Shown: one piece after another, positions 30,246-38,939 of the stretch
How the letters are laid out: each line of letters starts with the position of its first letter
Numbering within the stretch: the first letter of the stretch is position 1
Assembly: GCF_000282195.1 (NCBI RefSeq)
Contig: NZ_AKJT01000127.1
Span: 1 to 64,000, forward strand
Length of the DNA stretch: 64,000 nucleotides
DNA from: Pseudomonas sp. GM18
Lineage (GTDB): Bacteria; Pseudomonadota; Gammaproteobacteria; Pseudomonadales; Pseudomonadaceae
Reading direction: 5' to 3'
The notes under the pieces: generated by a model
Database searches by the model: none
Told to the model about the DNA's origin: nothing
The model's input: only the letters and a program-made list of their open reading frames with translations
Program-made: the position numbers and the translations under genes

Positions 30246-30560
30246 ATGACCTCCGTAGCTGATGCCGTACAAGCAATGAAAGCCAAGTTCAACCCAGCCG
30301 CTGCTGCCGGTCTGGACCTGGTATTCGGTTTCCGCATCGACGACACCAAGAACTTCTCGCTGATCGTCAAAGACGGCACCTGCGAGCTGCAAGAAGGCGA
30401 AAACCCGGACGCCCAAGTGACTCTGGTGATGGACGGCGAAACCCTGGAAGGCATCGTCGACGGTTCGACCGACGGCATGCAAGCGTTCATGGGCGGCAAA
30501 CTGCGCGCTGAAGGCGACATGATGCTGGCCATGAAACTGTCCGAGCTGTTCCCAGGCTAA
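30246..30560 (+). CDS. SCP2 sterol-binding-domain protein
   Basis: 104 aa, a stand-alone SCP2 fold: MKAKFNPAAAAGLDLVFGFRIDD, VTLVMDGETLEGIVDGSTDGMQAFMGGKLRAEGDMMLAMKLSELF. Such proteins bind fatty acyl or other lipids in a hydrophobic cavity. A strong AAAGGA site precedes the ATG. The upstream phosphatase gene is in the same direction and may be co-transcribed. Confidence 0.92.
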   Translation: MTSVADAVQAMKAKFNPAAAAGLDLVFGFRIDDTKNFSLIVKDGTCELQEGENPDAQVTLVMDGETLEGIVDGSTDGMQAFMGGKLRAEGDMMLAMKLSELFPG

Positions 30561-30600
30561 GACGACGGCTCCCGCTCTCGGGAGCCTCTCTGGCTGCATG

Positions 30601-30627
30601 CGAATCCCGCCTATATGGCGGGATTCG
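30601..30627. terminator. Hairpin between convergent genes, likely terminator
   Basis: A perfect 11-bp stem, CGAATCCCGCC and GGCGGGATTCG, with a five-base loop. A second smaller hairpin (GCTCCCG/CGGGAGC) lies at about 30569-30587. The T-tract is weak. Confidence 0.6.
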
Positions 30628-30639
30628 TCGTTTCTGGGC

Positions 30640-31236
30640 TCAACGCGTACCGGCGTCGTCCATTTCTTCGAACACTTTGATGTACGCTTCGTGTTCTTCG
30701 TTTGCGCTGTCGACCTCCACCACCTCACCATCGTAGGTAAGGTTACCGTCATCTCCGTCGAGCTGAAGACCGATGACAAACTTGCGATAGCTCACTTGCA
30801 GATAAAGATTGTAAAGATCCGCCGGCTTATCCGGGGCACTGAAGACGCTATAGTTGTAACGCACACGCCGGGTCAGCACCGGCCATGTATCCCAGACGGG
30901 CTGAGTATTCACTTCAGGTTGGACATCCTCCAGCGCCTCAATGGCCGCCTGGATCAGAAATTCGTTGTCTTTGGCGGTGAAAACAAATGGCTTGCTACGC
31001 GTCATGATGAACGGATTCAACTTGCCGTCGAGTTCCTGGGGCACATACATGCCACTGCGAAACCACTTCGTGGCATCGAACGTGGGTCCACTTGCCCCCG
31101 TAGCGCGAGTCGTCATCATCACGGTGTCGGGAATGCTGCTGCCCTGACTGGCGTACAGATAAGTCCCGACCAGGCCGACGGCTATCAGCGCCGCGATCAA
31201 AATACCTTTCGGGTTACTGACTTTAAAAGATGTCAC
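30640..31236 (-). CDS. Hypothetical protein with N-terminal membrane anchor
   Basis: 198 aa, starting with GTG at 31236 and lacking a strong ribosome binding site. One hydrophobic helix near the N-terminus (GILIAALIAVGLVGTYLYA) suggests an anchored protein whose remaining 170 residues are periplasmic. The body is acidic at the end (DSANEEHEAYIKVFEEMDDAGTR). I do not recognise the family. It is convergent with the SCP2 gene. Confidence 0.65.
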   Translation of the reverse strand: MTSFKVSNPKGILIAALIAVGLVGTYLYASQGSSIPDTVMMTTRATGASGPTFDATKWFRSGMYVPQELDGKLNPFIMTRSKPFVFTAKDNEFLIQAAIEALEDVQPEVNTQPVWDTWPVLTRRVRYNYSVFSAPDKPADLYNLYLQVSYRKFVIGLQLDGDDGNLTYDGEVVEVDSANEEHEAYIKVFEEMDDAGTR

Positions 31237-31449
31237 TGAGCAGTTGTCCTTGTCCTTCGGATCGAGCGGTAGCGTTTGCCATCGTCTACGTCCTTGTTTG
31301 AGCCGGGCAGGGAATCTAACCGATCCATCAGGTAGTTAAAACAGGCCGCCAGCGGATTTGCGGTCTATATTCCTTGCTGGCCGCATGCGTCAGACATCGG
31401 CTGTTCAACCCCTGCTTCTTTTGTGAAGAACTGAGCGGAGAACACTGCC

Positions 31450-33408
31450 ATGAGCCCACCTGACGAGCACAACGATTTTAGTCGCCGCCGCGTACTGCAA
31501 GGCCTTTCGGCAGGCGCCATCGGTGCCTGGATCAGTCCGTTAACCGCAGGGAGTAAAACCATGCCCGATGCCCCCGCCGACCTGATTCTGTACAACGGAC
31601 GCCTGCACACCGTCGACCGCAAGAAACCCCAGGCCAGTGCCGTCGCGATCAAGGACGGGCGCTTCGTGGTGGTCGGCAGCGATGCCCAGGCCATGGCCCT
31701 GCAAGGCCCCGGCACGCAAATCGTTGACCTGCATGGGCGCACAGTGATTCCCGGCCTCAACGACTCCCATCTGCACCTGATTCGTGGCGGCCTCAACTAC
31801 AACCTCGAACTGCGCTGGGAAGGCGTGCCGTCTCTGGCCGATGCCTTGCGTATGCTCAAGGATCAGGCCGACCGCACGCCCACGCCGCAATGGGTGCGGG
31901 TGGTCGGTGGCTGGAACGAATTCCAGTTTGCCGAAAAACGCATGCCGACCCTTGAAGAACTGAACAAGGCCGCGCCAGACACTCCGGTGTTCGTCCTGCA
32001 TCTCTACGACCGCGCCCTGCTCAACCGCGCCGCGCTGAAAGTAGTCGGCTATACCCGCGACACGCCGAACCCGCCGGGCGGCGAGATCCAGCGCGATGCC
32101 AATGGCGACCCCACCGGCATGCTGATCGCCCGCCCGAATGCGATGATCCTCTACTCGACCCTGGCCAAAGGGCCAAAGCTGCCACTGGAATATCAGGTCA
32201 ACTCGACCCGCCAGTTCATGCGCGAACTCAATCGACTGGGCGTCACCAGCGCCATCGATGCCGGCGGCGGTTATCAAAATTACCCGGACGACTATCAAGT
32301 CATTCAGCAACTGGCCAAAGACCAACAGCTCACGGTGCGCATTGCCTACAACCTGTTCACCCAGAAACCCAAGGAAGAACTGACCGACTTCAAAAACTGG
32401 ACCAGCACTTCCCATTACGGCCAGGGCGATGACTTTCTGCGGCACAACGGCGCCGGCGAGATGCTGGTGTTTTCGGCAGCGGACTTCGAAGACTTCCTCG
32501 AACCACGCCCCGACCTGCCGCAAACCATGGAGCAGGAGCTGGAACCGGTGGTGCGGCATCTGGTGGAGCAGCGCTGGCCCTTCCGCCTGCACGCCACCTA
32601 CAACGAATCCATCAGCCGCATGCTCGACGTGTTCGAGAAGGTCAACCGGGATATTCCGTTCAACGGTTTGCCCTGGTTCTTCGATCACGCCGAAACCATC
32701 ACCCCCCGCAACATCGAACGGGTCAAGGCCCTGGGCGGCGGCATCGCCATTCAGGACCGCATGGCGTTCCAGGGCGAATACTTCGTCGACCGTTACGGTG
32801 CCAAAGCGGCCGAAGCGACACCACCCATCGCGCGCATGCTCGCCGAGGGCGTACCGGTGGGCGCGGGCACCGATGCCACGCGCGTCTCCAGCTACAACCC
32901 CTGGACATCGCTGTACTGGCTGGTCAGCGGCCGTACCGTCGGTGGGCTGGCGCTCTACCCGCAAGGCTTGAGCCGCGATACGGCGCTGGAACTGTTCACC
33001 CACGGCAGCGCCTGGTTCTCCTCCGAACAAGGCAAGAAAGGCCAGATCAAGGTCGGGCAACTGGCGGACCTGATTGCGCTGTCGGCGGACTACTTTCACA
33101 TCGAAGACGAAGCCATCAAATCGATCGAGTCGGTGCTGACCATTGTCGACGGCAAGATCGTTCACGGTAGCGTCGAGTTCGAAAAACTGGGGCCTCCGCC
33201 AATCCCGGTGGTGCCTGAATGGTCGCCGGTGGTGAATGTACCGGGGCACTGGAAACCCTTGGCACCGCTGACCGCGCAAGCCCACCAGTGTGTGGGCGCA
33301 TGCGCGGTACATGCCCACAGCCATGAACGGGCGCGATTGTCGTCCGCGCCGGTCAGTGACTATCAAGGGTTCTGGGGGGCGTTTGGCTGTTCGTGTTTTG
33401 CGTTCTGA
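31450..33408 (+). CDS. Amidohydrolase-family protein (AepA/YtcJ-like) with Tat signal
   Basis: 652 aa. The N-terminus has a twin-arginine motif (DFSRRRVLQGLSAGAIGAW), so it is probably exported folded. The enzyme part follows the Amidohydro_3 pattern: ADLILYNGRLHTVD, VIPGLNDSHLHLIRGG (metal-binding HxH), a C-terminal metal/catalytic region (GVPVGAGTDATRVSSYNPW) and ADLIALSADYFHIE. The last 50 residues are an unusual tail with cysteines and histidines (CVGACAVHAHSHERARL). The substrate is unknown. It is monocistronic. Confidence 0.88.
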   Translation: MSPPDEHNDFSRRRVLQGLSAGAIGAWISPLTAGSKTMPDAPADLILYNGRLHTVDRKKPQASAVAIKDGRFVVVGSDAQAMALQGPGTQIVDLHGRTVIPGLNDSHLHLIRGGLNYNLELRWEGVPSLADALRMLKDQADRTPTPQWVRVVGGWNEFQFAEKRMPTLEELNKAAPDTPVFVLHLYDRALLNRAALKVVGYTRDTPNPPGGEIQRDANGDPTGMLIARPNAMILYSTLAKGPKLPLEYQVNSTRQFMRELNRLGVTSAIDAGGGYQNYPDDYQVIQQLAKDQQLTVRIAYNLFTQKPKEELTDFKNWTSTSHYGQGDDFLRHNGAGEMLVFSAADFEDFLEPRPDLPQTMEQELEPVVRHLVEQRWPFRLHATYNESISRMLDVFEKVNRDIPFNGLPWFFDHAETITPRNIERVKALGGGIAIQDRMAFQGEYFVDRYGAKAAEATPPIARMLAEGVPVGAGTDATRVSSYNPWTSLYWLVSGRTVGGLALYPQGLSRDTALELFTHGSAWFSSEQGKKGQIKVGQLADLIALSADYFHIEDEAIKSIESVLTIVDGKIVHGSVEFEKLGPPPIPVVPEWSPVVNVPGHWKPLAPLTAQAHQCVGACAVHAHSHERARLSSAPVSDYQGFWGAFGCSCFAF

Positions 33409-33768
33409 AACACTACGGCGGCGGGTTGTTGGAAAGCAGAACAGGGCTTTGAGCTCTGCGACTCTGATTTTCCGAAAGGCAAAGCGTCCCGGAATATGCA
33501 TCGCCAAGCAGGCCTGAAATTAAACGACTAAACAATTTGCAAACCCTATATAGTGGCCAATCCCCACTATCCCCCCCATGGGATCATGGATCTGCGAACA
33601 AGGAATGTTCGATGTGCAATAACACCCCATCTCTTAGTCTGCAATGTACTCGCACAGAAAGAGTGATACCGGGTTCAAAACCCTGCTCATAAATAGGATT
33701 CTTCATACATTTAAAACTCGAAAAATATCCAACCCAGCCTTTAACCCCACTACACAAGCGCACATCAA
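33409..33768. other. AT-rich intergenic region with one small hairpin
   Basis: 360 bases in which composition shifts from GC-rich to AT-rich. The only clear structure is a 7-bp hairpin ATAGTGG/CCACTAT at 33550-33570 followed by a C-run. I see no ORF or known RNA. A GGGTTCAAAACCC stretch at 33671-33683 looks like a tRNA T-arm but nothing else of a tRNA surrounds it. Confidence 0.5.
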
Positions 33769-34650
33769 ATGATAATAGATCAACAAACCCTGGACAAACT
33801 CACCCATAAAAACCACGAACAGAATATACAGGATCTCCAAAACGTGGAACGAGGACTTGAAACCTTCTTCAAGTCAAAAAACAAGTTCCCAGAATTCGAC
33901 CTCATCACTCACCTATTCAAGAGCAATCAAGATGAAAACTGGGTTATCGCCCAATGCCAGTCAATCGAGCATCAACTAAAGCGATTGATCCACGACAACG
34001 CCTATACATTAGAGCCAGAAAAAATCTCCCGCGAGTTAATAACGGATATTTCCATATTCAATCAACATCACAAAGTATTCAGTTGGGATGTCGGCATTCA
34101 CGCTCAAAACTATCTAACAAGCATGGAAGCGTTCCTTAATGCGAAATTCTCCTATGCCAATTACGTCCCTGCGTCCACAAGCGGCAGGACCTTCAAGGTC
34201 ATCTCGACGCCAGCGCAGATCAGGTTCGCTATAGAATTCAAGATAAAAAATATGCTGAGAATTCTGGACCATACCTATAGCGATGGCTCATCCAGCATCA
34301 TACAAATCTCCGAACTTTTGAATTTCTGTGAAAAAAACTCACATCTTTTTACGTTCCCAATTAGCATCACAGCGCTTAAAGAACTCAACAAATGGAGCAA
34401 CAATTTTATCCATAGCGGAGTATTCAGCTACTACTGGCAATCACTCCAGGCCATTGAAATAATCGAACCTATGTTCTCCATTAAAGACAGCAAAAGCATA
34501 CACCTTGAAGGATTTAATTATTTAGCACCCGGCATTGAAAGCCCAGCACTAAAAGAAGAACTAGAGAAACACTTCAACCACAAAAAGAAAAAGACAATGA
34601 CTTTCCACATCTGTGACACCCCACTAGAAGGACGAACATTCGCAGCGTAA
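33769..34650 (+). CDS. Unrecognised AT-rich orphan protein, probably acquired
   Basis: 293 aa, predicted soluble and largely helical, rich in Asn, Lys, Ile and Ser. Codon use is AT-biased, very unlike the neighbours. I do not recognise a domain. Notable segments are WSNNFIHSGVFSYYWQSLQAIEII, of the kind found in helical HEPN-like or hospital-fold unknowns, and a lysine-rich region near the C-terminus (NHKKKKTMTF). No Shine-Dalgarno is seen before the ATG. It sits alone between an amidohydrolase and a decayed ABC gene, as expected of a horizontally acquired single-gene insertion. Function unknown. Confidence 0.7.
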   Translation: MIIDQQTLDKLTHKNHEQNIQDLQNVERGLETFFKSKNKFPEFDLITHLFKSNQDENWVIAQCQSIEHQLKRLIHDNAYTLEPEKISRELITDISIFNQHHKVFSWDVGIHAQNYLTSMEAFLNAKFSYANYVPASTSGRTFKVISTPAQIRFAIEFKIKNMLRILDHTYSDGSSSIIQISELLNFCEKNSHLFTFPISITALKELNKWSNNFIHSGVFSYYWQSLQAIEIIEPMFSIKDSKSIHLEGFNYLAPGIESPALKEELEKHFNHKKKKTMTFHICDTPLEGRTFAA

Positions 34651-34680
34651 TAAATAGTCATAAGGAATGCATCCATGTTC

Positions 34681-34915
34681 CTACACGACTTTTGAAGCCG
34701 CCAACAACTCCCACGTATACGGTTGCCGCGCCGAGCCAAACAGCTCGGCTGTGGCCCCACGCTCCAGCACTTCACTATCCCTCATCACAATCAAGTCATG
34801 GGCCAGCGCCCCGGACCACAGCCAAATCGTGGCTGATGAACAGATACGTCTCGCAGGAATAAGCAGCTCGACCGCTCGACCGCCAAAGAAACACTCGCTG
34901 ACACAAGCTTGATCT
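34681..34915 (-). pseudogene. Remnant of an oligopeptide-type ABC transporter ATPase
   Basis: The minus strand encodes the C-terminal end of a Dpp/Opp/YejF-like ATPase in pieces. One frame reads TYLFISHDLAVVR (H-loop region); after a one-base shift another reads ALAHDLIVMRDSEVLERGATAELF and ends PYTWELLAASKVV-stop. An extra G near 34815 explains the break, and sequence upstream is further deleted. Walker A, signature and Walker B are all gone, so it cannot function. Confidence 0.8.
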
Positions 34916-35022
34916 CGATCAGTTGTTCTCCCCCCCACACTCTCTACTATCGCGCTTCCATCGAAGGCCAAGGACGGCTCATTGGGAGCCTGCGGCCGAT
35001 CATTTTCAAGGAAGAGTCAATC

Positions 35023-36741
35023 ATGCGGTCATTGAAAATCATTTTGCTGGCATCGGCGTTCAACGGCCTGACCCAGCGGGCCTGGCTGGATTTGCGTCAG
35101 GCCGGTCACTCGCCCAGCGTGGTGCTGTTCACCGATGAAGACGCGGTGTGCGAGCAGATCGAACACTCCGGCGCCGACCTGGTGATCTGCCCGTTTCTCA
35201 AGGACCGGGTACCGCAGCAACTGTGGAGCAACCTCAAGCGCCCTGTGGTGATCATTCATCCGGGCATCGTCGGCGACCGTGGCGCCAGCGCGCTGGACTG
35301 GGCGATCACCCGTGAACTCAGCCGTTGGGGCGTGACCGCGTTGCAAGCGGTGGAGGAAATGGACGCCGGGCCGGTCTGGGCCACTTGTGAATTCAACCTG
35401 CCCCAGGGGCTGCGCAAATCCGAGTTGTACAACGGGCGCGTCAGCGACGCCGCGATTTCCTGCATTCGCGAAGTCGTGGAAAAGTTTATCGACGGTTTCG
35501 AGCCAGTGCCTTTGGACTACAGTCAACGCCATGTGGTTGGCCGCTTGCAGCCGAACATGAAGCAAGCCGACCGGATCTTCAGCTGGCACGACAGCGCACA
35601 CTTCATCAAACGCTGCATCGACGCCGCCGACGGTCAGCCCGGCGTATTGGCCAGCCTGGCCGACGGTCAGTATTACCTGTATGACGCTCATCTGGATTCG
35701 CGCAGCGGCACGCCGGGAGAGATTCTCGCGGTGCACGACGATGCGGTGCTGGTGGCGACCGGCGATCACAGCCTGTGGATCGGCTCGCTGCGACGCAAAC
35801 CCCGGCCCGGCGAAGAAACCTTCAAGCGTCCGGCCCGGCATGTGCTCGCCGAACAGCTTGCGCAAGTCCCGACCCTTGATTGGTCGATCGCCTCTCAACC
35901 GTTTAACAACGAAAGCTATCAACCGATCCGCTATCGCGAGTCGGGGCATGTCGGCGAGCTGACCTTCGAGTTTTACAACGGCGCCATGAGCACCGAACAG
36001 TGCCAGCGACTGGTAGAGGCCCTGCGCTGGGCCAAGTCCCGGGACACTCAAGTGCTGCTGATCAAGGGTGGACGCGGCAGTTTCTCCAACGGCGTACACC
36101 TCAACGTGATTCAGGCCGCAGCGGTTCCGGGGCTGGAAGCCTGGGCGAATATTCAGGCGATCGACGACGTCTGCCAGGAACTGCTCAGCGCCCGGCAACT
36201 GGTGGTCAGTGGCCTGACCGGCAATGCCGGGGCTGGTGGCGTGATGCTGGCGCTGGCTGCCGACATCGTCTTCGCCCGCTCCGACATCGTGCTCAACCCC
36301 CACTATAAAACCATGGGCCTGTACGGCTCCGAATACTGGACCTACAGCCTGCCCCGCGCCGTCGGCCCGGCGATGGCGGAAAAACTCACCGAAGACTGTC
36401 TGCCGATCAGCGCCGTCCAGGCCTTGCAGTTGGGCATGGTCCAGGAAATCGGTCCGCGCTGTCCGGACGAGTTTGGCCTGTGGCTGTTGCAGCGGGCCAA
36501 TGGTGCATTGAGTGATCCGGCGTACCAGGCGGTGCGCGAGCGTAAAAACCGGTTCGATACTCAATTGATGCAGCACTGCCGCAATGCCGAGCTGGAAGAA
36601 ATGCACCAGGACATGGTGCAGAACCGCAAGCAGTTCGCCGAGAAGTGCCGTAACTTTGTGCTCAAGCGCAAGGCGTGTGGCACGCCGCAGCGGCTGGTGG
36701 CCGATTGGGCGGTGGTGAAGGAGGTTGAGTTGGCGGATTGA
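35023..36741 (+). CDS. HypX/HoxX-like protein: formyltransferase plus enoyl-CoA hydratase fusion
   Basis: 572 aa from the ATG at 35023. The N-terminal half is a formyl-THF hydrolase/transferase-like domain with HPGIVGDRGASALDWAI, the hallmark of HypX. The C-terminal half (from about residue 300) is a crotonase fold with VVSGLTGNAGAGGVMLALAADIVFARSDIVLNPHYKTMGLYGSE. In oxygen-tolerant NiFe-hydrogenase systems HypX makes the active-site CO from formyl-THF through formyl-CoA. No hydrogenase or other hyp gene is in this window, so either hydrogenase lies elsewhere or this homologue has another one-carbon role. A LysR gene follows. Confidence 0.85.
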   Translation: MRSLKIILLASAFNGLTQRAWLDLRQAGHSPSVVLFTDEDAVCEQIEHSGADLVICPFLKDRVPQQLWSNLKRPVVIIHPGIVGDRGASALDWAITRELSRWGVTALQAVEEMDAGPVWATCEFNLPQGLRKSELYNGRVSDAAISCIREVVEKFIDGFEPVPLDYSQRHVVGRLQPNMKQADRIFSWHDSAHFIKRCIDAADGQPGVLASLADGQYYLYDAHLDSRSGTPGEILAVHDDAVLVATGDHSLWIGSLRRKPRPGEETFKRPARHVLAEQLAQVPTLDWSIASQPFNNESYQPIRYRESGHVGELTFEFYNGAMSTEQCQRLVEALRWAKSRDTQVLLIKGGRGSFSNGVHLNVIQAAAVPGLEAWANIQAIDDVCQELLSARQLVVSGLTGNAGAGGVMLALAADIVFARSDIVLNPHYKTMGLYGSEYWTYSLPRAVGPAMAEKLTEDCLPISAVQALQLGMVQEIGPRCPDEFGLWLLQRANGALSDPAYQAVRERKNRFDTQLMQHCRNAELEEMHQDMVQNRKQFAEKCRNFVLKRKACGTPQRLVADWAVVKEVELAD

Positions 36742-36815
36742 TCTTTTGATCCTGCTTTCTATCCGCCGGCCAATGCTGCTCTTACAATGCCCGCACTTCC
36801 CACATCGGCCTGCCC

Positions 36816-37679
36816 ATGGACATCGACCTCGCCCGCACCTTTCTGGAAATCGTCCGCCACGGCAGCCTGGCCGCGGCGGCTGAAAAGCTGCACGTCACCC
36901 AGACCGCGATCACTGCCCGGGTGCAGAAGCTCGAAAGTCAGCTGGGCAGCACGCTGTTCGTGCGCAACCGCGCCGGTGCGCGCCTGACGCCGAACGGCGA
37001 GGCCTTTGTGGTTTACGCCAATCAATTGGTGCAGACCTGGGAAGCCGCTCGTCGCGACTTGCCGTTGCCCGAGGGCTACCGCGACGTGCTGCACATCGGT
37101 GGCGAGGTCAGTCTGTGCAACCCGTTGATGCTCAGTTGGGCCGGGGAACTGCGCGAGAAGATTCCCAGCCACGCCCTGCGCATGGAAATCCGCGACGGCG
37201 AAAACCTGCTGCGCCAACTGGAATTGGGGGTGCTGGATGCAGCGCTGGTCTATCAGCCCGAATACTGGCCACGCCTGCAAGTCGAGCAGGTGCTGGAAGA
37301 AAAACTGATCCTGGTACGCCTGGCCGGAAAGCCCGATCCTTATGTGTATATCGACTGGGGGCCGGACTTCCGCCGCCAGCACGATGCCGCGCTGCCGGAA
37401 AAAGCCAAGGCAGCCCTGAGCTTCAACCTCGGACCGCTGGCCTTGCAATACATCCTGGAAAACGGCGGCAGCGGCTATTTCCGCACCCGGGTGGTCCAGA
37501 GTTACCTGGAAAACGGCTTGCTGGAACAAGTGCCCAAAGCCCCGGAGTTCAGCTACCCGACCTATCTGGTTTACTCCCGGGACCGCGACTCGGCGACCCT
37601 GCAACGGGCGTTCGACCTGCTGCGGGAAGTGATCAAGACGGACGACGACTGGTCCCAGCGCTGGAACCCGCTGACCTGA
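36816..37679 (+). CDS. LysR-family transcriptional regulator
   Basis: 287 aa. The N-terminal helix-turn-helix (DLARTFLEIVRHGSLAAAAEKLHVTQTAITARVQKLE, then FVRNRAGARLTPNGEAF) is a standard LysR domain; the rest is the effector-binding domain (DVLHIGGEVSLCNPLML, LELGVLDAALVYQPEYWP). It lies 74 bases downstream of the HypX-like gene in the same direction, rather than divergent, so its target is not obvious. Confidence 0.92.
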   Translation: MDIDLARTFLEIVRHGSLAAAAEKLHVTQTAITARVQKLESQLGSTLFVRNRAGARLTPNGEAFVVYANQLVQTWEAARRDLPLPEGYRDVLHIGGEVSLCNPLMLSWAGELREKIPSHALRMEIRDGENLLRQLELGVLDAALVYQPEYWPRLQVEQVLEEKLILVRLAGKPDPYVYIDWGPDFRRQHDAALPEKAKAALSFNLGPLALQYILENGGSGYFRTRVVQSYLENGLLEQVPKAPEFSYPTYLVYSRDRDSATLQRAFDLLREVIKTDDDWSQRWNPLT

Positions 37680-37784
37680 CACCATGCGGGCGTCTTGCAC
37701 CGGAGCATGGCGCTTGTGTCCTCAAGGTTTGGCCTGTCTGTGCGGCGGGATCGGCTAATCTGCTGGTTATAACAATAACCACAG

Positions 37785-38939
37785 GTGAACCCAGTGAGGC
37801 AGACCACCGAGGCGTTCCGCGCGCGCTACCGTGCCGACATTCATCCGCTCTACAACCCTTGGTTGCACGGTGCCTTTGTGTTGCTGTTCGGGTTGCTGGC
37901 CATCGGCGGGTTCTGGAGCACGGTGCATCAGGTGCAACCGCTGGAATGGCTGGCGGTGCCGCTGACCTTGTTGTTTTTCAACTTCGGCGTGTACGTCGTG
38001 CATCGGCATCTGGGGCACCATAAAAAGAGCCTGGCGCGGATGTTCTACGCCCGTCACGCCGGTGACCATCACAGCTTTTTCACCCCCGGCCACATGACCT
38101 GTGACAGCGCCCGGGACTGGCGGGTGATTCTGTTTCCGGCCTGGCTGATCGTGTTGCACACCCTCGTCATCACGGGGCCTGCCTGGTGGCTGCTGGCTCA
38201 GCTCAATACCAACGTCGCGGGGCTGTTTGGCGGCTGCATGGTGCTCGGTTACCTGACCTACGAGGTGTTCCATGCCTGCGAACATCTACCGCCCGGCAAC
38301 CCGGTGACGCGTTTTCCATGGATCCGCCAGATGCGCCGTCTGCATGAGCTGCATCACCGTCGTGAGCTGATGCAGGAGCGCAATTTCAATATCGTGTTGC
38401 CACTGATGGACTACCTGTTCGGCACCCTCTACTGGGAACCGGAGCAAGCGCCCCCGCACCTGACGAGAACGTCCATGACCCGTATGCAGCATGTGATCGA
38501 CATCGCTGGAAACCCGGTCGCGGTGCTCGCCTACGCCAGCACCGCGACCCATTGGCCGCAGTGGCATCCGTCCTCCCTCAAGGTCGACGGTCAGAGCGGC
38601 CCGTTGTATTCCGGTGCACGGTTCGAGGAAGACATACGCGCCGGCGGGCGTGAGGGGCATTTGAGCTGGGAAGTCGACGAATACCTGCCCGGACGCCGCT
38701 GGAGGGCTCGGGCCCGGGGCGATCATGGTCTGTCGTTGGTGGTGACTTACGAGTGTGAGGTTGAGGGTGATGGCACGCGGTTTGTCCGCACCCTGGAGTA
38801 TCACTTCAGCGGCCTGGGGATGCGCATTGCCAATCGTCTGTTGCTCAAGCGGCGCATCGAGCGCGAATCGGCGGAGTCGATGCTGGCGTTACGCGAGATG
38901 GCGCAAAAATATCTGGCCGAAGCAGGAGTCAGCGCATGA
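37785..38939 (+). CDS. Sterol desaturase/fatty-acid hydroxylase-like membrane enzyme fused to an SRPBCC domain
   Basis: 384 aa from GTG at 37785 (or GTG at 37794). The first 225 residues are a di-iron membrane oxygenase: hydrophobic helices and the histidine boxes HRHLGHHKK, HAGDHHSFF and HELHHRRELMQERNF. The last 150 residues look like an SRPBCC (polyketide cyclase/START-like) lipid-binding domain (HVIDIAGNPVAVLAYASTATHWPQWHPSSLKVDG). The product may be a lipid-modifying hydroxylase that holds its substrate. The stop overlaps the start of the next gene by four bases. Confidence 0.8.
   Translation: MNPVRQTTEAFRARYRADIHPLYNPWLHGAFVLLFGLLAIGGFWSTVHQVQPLEWLAVPLTLLFFNFGVYVVHRHLGHHKKSLARMFYARHAGDHHSFFTPGHMTCDSARDWRVILFPAWLIVLHTLVITGPAWWLLAQLNTNVAGLFGGCMVLGYLTYEVFHACEHLPPGNPVTRFPWIRQMRRLHELHHRRELMQERNFNIVLPLMDYLFGTLYWEPEQAPPHLTRTSMTRMQHVIDIAGNPVAVLAYASTATHWPQWHPSSLKVDGQSGPLYSGARFEEDIRAGGREGHLSWEVDEYLPGRRWRARARGDHGLSLVVTYECEVEGDGTRFVRTLEYHFSGLGMRIANRLLLKRRIERESAESMLALREMAQKYLAEAGVSA

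Noticed and set aside
31540..33507. 655-codon frame antisense to the amidohydrolase
   Set aside because: It mirrors the amidohydrolase gene and has no recognisable motif.
33671..33683. T-arm-like GGGTTCAAAACCC, possible tRNA or attachment remnant
   Set aside because: No acceptor stem, D-arm or anticodon arm can be built around it.
35029..36606. 525-codon frame antisense to the HypX-like gene
   Set aside because: It is a shadow of the plus-strand gene, whose motifs are clear.
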